64,000 nt of DNA, taken from assembly GCA_963402885.1 (NCBI GenBank), contig OY727100.1:14353395-14417394 (forward strand), written 5' to 3'. The DNA is from Antedon bifida (lineage: Eukaryota > Echinodermata > Crinoidea > Comatulida > Antedonidae). The position numbers and the translations under genes were made by a program. Below are positions 58,576-64,000 of the stretch, piece after piece (the first letter of the stretch is position 1; every line of letters begins with the position of its first letter). The notes below the pieces were generated by a model. It ran no database searches and was not told the DNA's origin. It saw nothing but the letters and a program-made list of their open reading frames with translations.

Positions 58576-58683
58576 AAATATCAACCATGGAAGGTGATGA
58601 AGCCTTTGATTGTGTAGTGTTTACTGGATCTTCTTTGAAAAGATCGTCTTGTGATTCTGAAGTACATTTCATATGTGAGAGAG
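58576..58683 (+). CDS. Exon: C-type lectin domain c, C-terminal part with GC donor, unit 2
   Basis: Acceptor TTATTACTACAG with a poor pyrimidine tract; exon of 36 codons in phase 1-1, FDCVVFTGSSLKRSSC and VHFICER. It ends GAG|GCAAGT, a second GC-type donor; the nearest GT would shift the phase. The unit 1 partner (27,073) has a GT donor. Confidence 0.78.
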
Positions 58684-58858
58684 GCAAGTATACAAATGAT
58701 GGGCAATGTAACCCTTTCATCATCCTTCCTCTACCTGGGTCTCTACCATAATAAATTTGATATCTTCATAAGGAAAACCTACTTTGTACATACTGTACAT
58801 TGACAGATTTTCCCAAATAAGATAATTTAAATAAATAATGATATTTATCTCTTTTCAG

Positions 58859-58903
58859 CATATATGATTACACCTGTGCAACATCATACATCTGAAGTCT
58901 TTG
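58859..58903 (+). CDS. Exon: 15-codon linker, unit 2
   Basis: Acceptor CTCTTTTCAG and donor GTGAGT; phase 1-1 (YMITPVQHHTSEVFG). Same length as 27,738-27,782. Confidence 0.7.
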
Positions 58904-59342
58904 GTGAGTATATTTTTATGGTCGACTTACTTGATATTTTATAGTAATATTTTTGTTATTTTATTTACTCATTTCAGTATAACTCTAAGAAAAATGTTCA
59001 ATAACAAATGTTATCACTTTTAAATGTGACCTCATTTTGTCAACTTTTCAAAAACTCTTTTGTTAAACTGGTTCTACAAGACTTTACCAAAATTTAATAA
59101 AATGGACTGTTACATACTTTTCAAATTGTTTGTGGAATTCTTCATAAAACTAATTTAAATCAAAACAAGGTTAAATTAAAATAAAATATTTATAATTCTT
59201 TACCAGGTTAAGAATCAAACTTTCCTATTTTTAAAGAAAGGTGGAAACTTTGTCAGATTGAGACTGAAAACGTTTAAAAAAATCCTTGTTTTTAGTGTTT
59301 TTGATTATAACTTTTCAATGTATTTATTTTTTTTTTTTTTAG

Positions 59343-59642
59343 ACCCACCATTAAATGTTCATTGCTCAGTATTATATTCTGAAAACTCAGTAAGGTGTTA
59401 TAAGCATGAAGACAGTAATGTTTACATTAGTTCATTACTATCTTTGACAAGCTACACATCGGACACAGCTGAGATTTCCTCTTCGGAGACAAATTTCCTG
59501 AATATGAATGTTGAAACAAACAGTCAAAAGACAATGGTCACGATCGAAATGACATCTGAGGAGCCTGTTGGTGTCTTTCAATTTCAAATTGAATTGAATC
59601 GTGTTAATACAACTGTACAATGGATGGTTTTAAAGGCAACTG
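59343..59642 (+). CDS. Exon: unrecognised domain preceding Ig, unit 2
   Basis: Poly-T acceptor ending TTTAG and donor GTAAGT; phase 1-1, 100 codons against 116 in unit 1. Shared core SSLLSLTSYTSDTAEISSS; the rest is strongly diverged (VGVFQFQIELNRVNTTVQW). No family recognised. Confidence 0.78.
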
Positions 59643-59689
59643 GTAAGTACAAACTAATTATTTTTTGTGGTCAACTTCTATACAAATTA

Positions 59690-59875
59690 CTGTAGAATCG
59701 ATCCTTTGTGACACCTCTATAAAAGGGACAATATCCCATAAAATGAACAAGGGGCAATATATATTTTAACACTACAAACATCCCCTCTTCACGAGACACC
59801 CCTATTAAGAGGACACTTTGTTCAGTTCTAAGGGTGTCCCATTAATAGAGGTTCTTCTGTACAGTATTTGTATAC
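59690..59875. repeat. Decayed element with CCCTATTAAGAGGACAC motif
   Basis: ACTGTAGAATCGATCC at the left and TAATAGAGGTTCTTCTGTAC at the right, with CACCCCTATTAAGAGGACAC inside. The same motif occurs at about 34,411-34,490 and 61,868-62,002, so it is a dispersed small inverted-repeat element. Confidence 0.55.
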
Positions 59876-60033
59876 AATTTAAGAGACTCAAAAAAGTGCA
59901 CCCTTAAAAAAGGATTCCCTGATTTCCAATCGCATTGATAAAGCCCCACATTTTTCAATCACCACTAGCATGTGTTAGATTTGTTCTACCAGACTTTTAC
60001 ATAAATAAAAACAATATCCATGTTATTTTCAAG

Positions 60034-60291
60034 CAATCGTTGAGGTAGAGCCATCCCAGAGATCTGTGACTGTTGGTCTTGGAGAGACAGTAACACTGAC
60101 TGTGATTGCATCCACTGCAAACAATCTTCGTTGGAGACATAACAACAAACTTATATACAGCGACTCATCACATGATGTGAAAAACCTGACCATTGCCAAT
60201 GCTCGTCGTGAAGATGAGGGCGTGTACGAGTGTTATTACCAGGGAGAACGGCATTTAGGAATGCATCATTTTATGTATTTATATGTCACAG
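60034..60291 (+). CDS. Exon: immunoglobulin domain, unit 2
   Basis: Acceptor TTATTTTCAAG and donor GTACGG; phase 1-1, 86 codons. RSVTVGLGETVTLTVIA, NNLRWRHNNKLIY, LTIANARREDEGVYECYY. As in unit 1, the strand B cysteine is not present. Confidence 0.9.
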
Positions 60292-60521
60292 GTACGGTAC
60301 TGTATTTATTTATTTTTTAGATGCTTTATTCTCTTATTCTCAGGACCTGAATGTTTCTATTATTTTAAAACAATCAAGAAGAAGTGAAATATAATTTTAT
60401 ATTGAAATATGCTGATATCGATTCAGGTGTTAGGGACTGGGTTTAATTCCCTGAATATTTTTGCCTCATTGTGTTGTCCAATTTTTTTTTTATGTACTGT
60501 GAATTATTCCTGTCTTTACAG

Positions 60522-60656
60522 AATGTCCGACTTCTTATTGTGGTATCCCGTCCTGTGCTCTTAATTGTCCAGTTTGTCACAATGGTGGACGTTGTCATGC
60601 CAGATCTTGCACCTGTGTCTGTCCACCTGAATTTAGTGGTACCCACTGTGAAAATG
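60522..60656 (+). CDS. Exon: EGF-like domain following Ig, unit 2
   Basis: Acceptor TCCTGTCTTTACAG, identical to unit 1 for 19 bases; donor GTAAGA; phase 1-1, 45 codons. CGIPSCALNCPVCHNGGRC, then CVCPPEFSGTHCEN. No laminin-EGF exons follow in unit 2. Confidence 0.9.
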
Positions 60657-61112
60657 GTAAGAAAACTATTAAAATTGTAAATCAGGCAATGTTGAGTTAT
60701 AGCTCATATACCTTTTGATCAATTCCCTATTCCCTGCAACTTTCTTCAAAGTAAGTAAATAAATGGCAAAAACAACACAGCTTTCATATTATTGATAAAA
60801 TTGTTTAATCCTGTCGTTTTATCCTGGAGATTTTAGGGATCACCATCTGGGACTATGTATACTCCTTAAACACATGGTCCATATGACATTAAGGTCCAAC
60901 TTCAGTACCTTCAGTACATTAGTGTGCTGTGCAGTGACAACTCAGACTTGCAAAGTCCAGAATTGCAGGACAACACTGAAATGCATAGAGAGTGTTTCCC
61001 AAAATAGAATTAAAAGGTTTCTTTTTCTGTTAATAATGATGATGACTAGACTGTAAGCATAAACAGAATGAATGTCGTTATTATAAATGACATTTCTTTT
61101 CTTTTTTTTCAG

Positions 61113-61313
61113 TTTCTTGTAGCAGATTTGATGATTGGGAGACTGGTTTTGAAGGCTCGTGCTACCGATTTGTCACGTCGTCCACGCCAATTACATGGAA
61201 AGATGCTAGATTGGAATGTATGAAAGTTAAAAATGGAGATTTAGCCCTAATTAAAACACAGGCTGAAATTGAGTACATCCAGAGAAGAACTAATAATAAT
61301 AAGTATTGGATAG
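61113..61313 (+). CDS. Exon: C-type lectin domain g, N-terminal part, unit 2
   Basis: Acceptor CTTTTTTTTCAG and donor GTATGC; phase 1-1, 67 codons. FEGSCYRFVTSSTPITW, KDARLECMKVKNGDLALI, AEIEYIQRRTNNNKYWI. Split at WIG, a different intron position from domains a-c. Confidence 0.88.
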
Positions 61314-61634
61314 GTATGCTACAGTACTTTTTTTTATAAGCCAATGAGGGTTCTGCTTTCCTAGCACTCTATAAATCATTTCTAATATATTAAGTGAAAA
61401 TCACAAAAAAAAGATTTCAGAGCAAAGATTGCAGGCTCTTTGACTATTCTGTGTTAGTATTTCATGAAAATAGTAATAGTGCAACTGAAGAGTCCTTTCT
61501 GGTTTTAAAATTTCCCTCATCCACTATTGAGACACCTAAAAATGGTACAATTTTGTACAATATAATTTTAAGTTTTTCCTTAAGGCTTGGTAATAATTAC
61601 ATTAAATTAAATACCTCCTGTATTTTGCTTGAAG

Positions 61635-61799
61635 GAAGTTTTGATAATGGTATTTGGCGTTGGTTAGACTGTAGCCAAACCTCATTTTCGCTCGACTACT
61701 CACAAAAAAAATGCGGGTATTTTCTGAATAATCGGAATCAATACTTCGGACAGGATACTTGTTCTTCTGAATATACGCAATATGTTTGTGAAATATCAG
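61635..61799 (+). CDS. Exon: C-type lectin domain g, C-terminal part, unit 2
   Basis: Acceptor TTTTGCTTGAAG (weak) and donor GTTTGT; phase 1-1, 55 codons. Joined to 61,313 it reads YWIGGSFDNGIWRWLDC, an ideal CTLD core, then KCGYFLNN and QDTCSSEYTQYVCEI. The start is inferred from that join; upstream AGs are possible but would add unlike sequence. No EPN/WND. Confidence 0.8.
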
Positions 61800-61867
61800 G
61801 TTTGTTACATTTTACTTTTCAAATTTGTTGAAACAATTAAATTTCTTATACAATATATATATAAATT

Positions 61868-62002
61868 TTAGGACTTTTGGAACCCAACAAAGTGTCCCCT
61901 TAATAGGGGTTGTTTGTAGTGTTAACACATATATTGCCCCTCATTCGTTTTACAGGATGTTGTCCCCTTAATAGGGGTGTCCCAAAAGAGGGGTTCTACT
62001 GT
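61868..62002. repeat. Small repeat with CCCCTTAATAGGGG twice
   Basis: GTGTCCCCTTAATAGGGG and TTGTCCCCTTAATAGGGG occur about 60 bp apart, ending in GGGGTTCTACTGTA. Same family as 59,690-59,875. Confidence 0.6.
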
Positions 62003-62503
62003 ATAAGAATTTCGAGACAAGAGAGCCGAGTTAAATTGAACAATAAATCTTTCAATAAAATGATATTCTCTCCATTTGACAAATACAAAATATTTGTGAT
62101 TTGTTTATATGCTTACTGTACTGAAGTAAATTATTTGATTATTTCGGCAACAAAACCAGTCACTTTCATCTAGGATTGGATGTCAAAGACACGCCACACA
62201 AAACTAGGCTGTTGACTAATTGCATTCATTCAACTGTCAAATTGTTCTACTCCACCTCCAAATTTGGTGCGCTGCCTTTTTAAATTTGTTTAAGCATTAA
62301 CGTAGCTGCTCGTTTTAGCAGAAATATCTAAATAAAAGTAGGTGTTATGTTATAAAACAAATAATGAATGCAATGGAACAAATAATTTAATTCAGTGAAA
62401 GATGAAATGTTTTTTTTACACTTCATGAAATTATTTGTTACATTGCACTCATAAATATTTGCTATTTTTATATTAAATATCATTATGTATTCATACCTGA
62501 CAG

Positions 62504-62797
62504 AATATGATCCTGATCAAGCCAACCCATCTATGTTCAATGGATCAGCAATAAGCTCAAGCACAGTTGAGTTGACCTGGCAAGTATCTGATGTAAATTG
62601 TGATGTTCTCGGCTACAAGATCAAATACGTTGGTTCTTCAAAAGTGACTGTTGATGTACATGGATCTTTAGTTAATAGCGTACAGATTAACAGACTTATA
62701 GAAAACACAGAATACACATTCTCAATTGCAGCATACAATCAAAGACAAGTGTTGACCTTTAACTTGAATACAACTGTTCGAACACATGAATTTGTAG
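62504..62797 (+). CDS. Exon: fibronectin type III domain, unit 2
   Basis: Acceptor ACCTGACAG and donor GTATGT; phase 1-1, 98 codons. SSTVELTWQVSD, VLGYKIKYVGS, LIENTEYTFSIAAYNQRQV: canonical FN3 tryptophan, tyrosine and leucine. Confidence 0.9.
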
Positions 62798-63519
62798 GTA
62801 TGTATCCACATTAAATAGATTCTAATCATCCTATTTTAAAGTATTTATAAATGCTTAAATATACCTAATTGCTTCTTGTAATATACAAACAATTAATGTT
62901 TATGTGTGCAATGGGGCACACTGCATGTAAAACGTAAACAGATTGCGCTAGGCTCGCTGCACGATTCAAAAACAGAACAAACACACACCACTTACCTTGA
63001 ATTCTGCTACACGACGGATTTGCTAGGCCTTGGCTAAGAGGTGAATTTGCCGCCGAGCAGTGGAGCGTGGTAAGCCTAGCTTCTTTCTAGACTAGGCCAA
63101 GGTGTATTCACCCAAAATGGCAAGTGAGAATATTTCAAAGACCCATGTTATGAAACAAATAATGCACAAGTCTCAATTCGTACGTTAGTGGAGATGTGGC
63201 GCACTCTCTGGTATTCACAATGTCATGCAACATGCACTCGGTTGCGCCTTGTACATGTCGCACCATTGTAGATACCCTCAAGTGCGGCGCATCTCCACTA
63301 ACACCTGTGCATTATTTGTATATTAATGTTGATGTTTATTCTCTATCTTGTTCATTGTTTTTGGTTCACTTTTACAAAAAACTTTTATTATTATTATTTT
63401 AAAGATTTATTTAAATAATTTCTTTAAAAAAAAATCATTTCAGTAAAATTTATTGCTTTATTTTGTGTCATTTTTAATTTGTTTGTGGTCAATATGCTAA
63501 AGTACTTTTTACTTTATAG
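62798..63519. other. Intron with an inverted-repeat element
   Basis: ACAAATAATGCACAAG (about 63,156) and TGTGCATTATTTGTA (about 63,306) enclose GAGATGTGGCGCACTC and its inverted partner TGCGGCGCATCTCC, about 165 bp. Nothing else recognised. Confidence 0.55.
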
Positions 63520-63705
63520 AGAGGGCGGGATGCCCAAGTGGATGGAAACAGGAAAACAATGCATGCTATAAATTTGTTTTCAACCAGAAACGTTGGCATG
63601 ATGCAAGATCTGACTGTCAGGCCACACCAGGTGGTGATCTGGCTATTGTTGATACAGAAGCAGAACTGAATTATATAAAACAAAATGTCAGGTTTGGATG
63701 GATTG
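63520..63705 (+). CDS. Exon: C-type lectin domain h, N-terminal part, unit 2
   Basis: Acceptor TACTTTATAG and donor GTAAGT; phase 1-1, 62 codons. CPSGWKQENNACYKFVF, RWHDARSDCQATPGGDLAIV, then FGWIG at the junction, the same split position as domain g. Confidence 0.9.
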
Positions 63706-63998
63706 GTAAGTAAAATTCATCTTTCATTTTTAGATATATAGATATATACAGTACACGTTCACAATACAGAAACTTGTTTCTTCTTGATTTCACTATAATA
63801 ATAATCAGTGCTCTTAGAAAAAACTGCATGCCTTGCACACTTATAATTCATGTTGTGCAATCCCCAACAGAATTTGTTAGAAATTTTTGTATTTGTACAA
63901 TGTGATGAATTGTTTCTAAACGATGAGTAACAGCCTGTATGTACAATGCCAATGATAATAATGAGCCAATATTATGAACTGCCAACATTGTTTTACAG

Positions 63999-64000
63999 GT
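63999..64000 (+). CDS. Probable start of lectin domain h C-terminal exon (cut by window)
   Basis: ATTGTTTTACAG ends at 63,998 and the window closes with GT. With the preceding G this would give the Gly expected after WIG. Only the acceptor can be seen. Confidence 0.45.

Larger units (their letters stand above)
1..64000 (+). other. Interior of giant mosaic extracellular-protein gene (or tandem paralogues)
   Basis: Fifty-two + strand exons listed below splice together with compatible phases (1-1 throughout, 1-0/0-1 within discoidin domains) and give no in-frame stop, including at the split codons. Domains are discoidin, EGF, kringle, C-type lectin, Ig, laminin-EGF and FN3, all extracellular types. 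I see no initiator exon with signal peptide, no transmembrane segment, no kinase and no terminal exon, so the gene is incomplete at both ends, or several genes abut. Domain order repeats with a period of about 42.2 kb. A pattern-recognition, adhesion or receptor role is inference from domain content only. Confidence 0.6.

Noticed and set aside
61394..61634. Open frame upstream of the lectin g C-terminal exon
   Set aside because: It lacks lectin features; starting at 61,635 gives an exact WIGG...WRW join, so the upstream part is treated as intron despite the weak acceptor.

Overview
This is AT-rich animal genomic DNA with spliceosomal introns, many small inverted-repeat transposons, an inverted satellite block and retrotransposon relics. 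All convincing coding sequence on the + strand is a long series of short extracellular-domain exons. The domain mix (discoidin/F5-8C, EGF, kringle, C-type lectin, Ig, laminin-type EGF, FN3) and the transposon types suggest an invertebrate, most likely a marine deuterostome such as an echinoderm. That assignment is an inference with low certainty. No rRNA, tRNA, CRISPR array or bacterial-type operon is visible.

I recognise 52 exons (the last one only as its first two bases). Every intron joins at phase 1, except the intron inside each discoidin domain, which is phase 0. Read through, they give about 9.76 kb of open coding sequence (about 3,250 codons) with no start, signal peptide, transmembrane segment, stop or poly(A) end that I can see. 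The window is therefore either the interior of one giant secreted or receptor-type gene, or several adjacent paralogues whose ends I cannot place.

Layout. Unit 1 (1-42,187): discoidin, EGF, linker, kringle (767-3605); an 18.7-kb intron; three C-type lectin domains (22,270-27,207); linker, an unrecognised domain, Ig, EGF, three cysteine-rich/laminin-EGF exons and FN3 (27,738-33,857); lectin, discoidin, lectin, linker, single-exon lectin, FN3, discoidin, EGF, EGF (34,103-42,187). Unit 2 (42,188-end) restarts with discoidin, EGF, linker, kringle (42,994-45,861), then three lectin domains, linker, unknown domain, Ig and EGF (54,253-60,656). It then diverges to lectin, FN3, lectin (61,113-end) without the laminin-EGF exons.

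The first 8,978 bases and 42,235-51,128 are two copies of one segment, about 98-99% alike in introns by eye. The exons inside them differ more than the introns and almost only at amino-acid-changing positions. Downstream exons of the two units are homologous but much older in divergence. This looks like repeated tandem duplication or conversion of a recognition-protein module with diversifying change.

The large intron 3606-22,269 holds a broken Tigger/pogo-like transposase with a C-terminal PHD-like finger (10,387-12,511), two satellite blocks in opposite orientation (13,625-15,830 and 18,200-19,830) around hairpin sequences and an ATCGAT-rich minisatellite, a TTAA-flanked piggyBac-type MITE, and a minus-strand non-LTR reverse-transcriptase relic. 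A second MITE family of about 160 bp occurs at least 17 times across the window.
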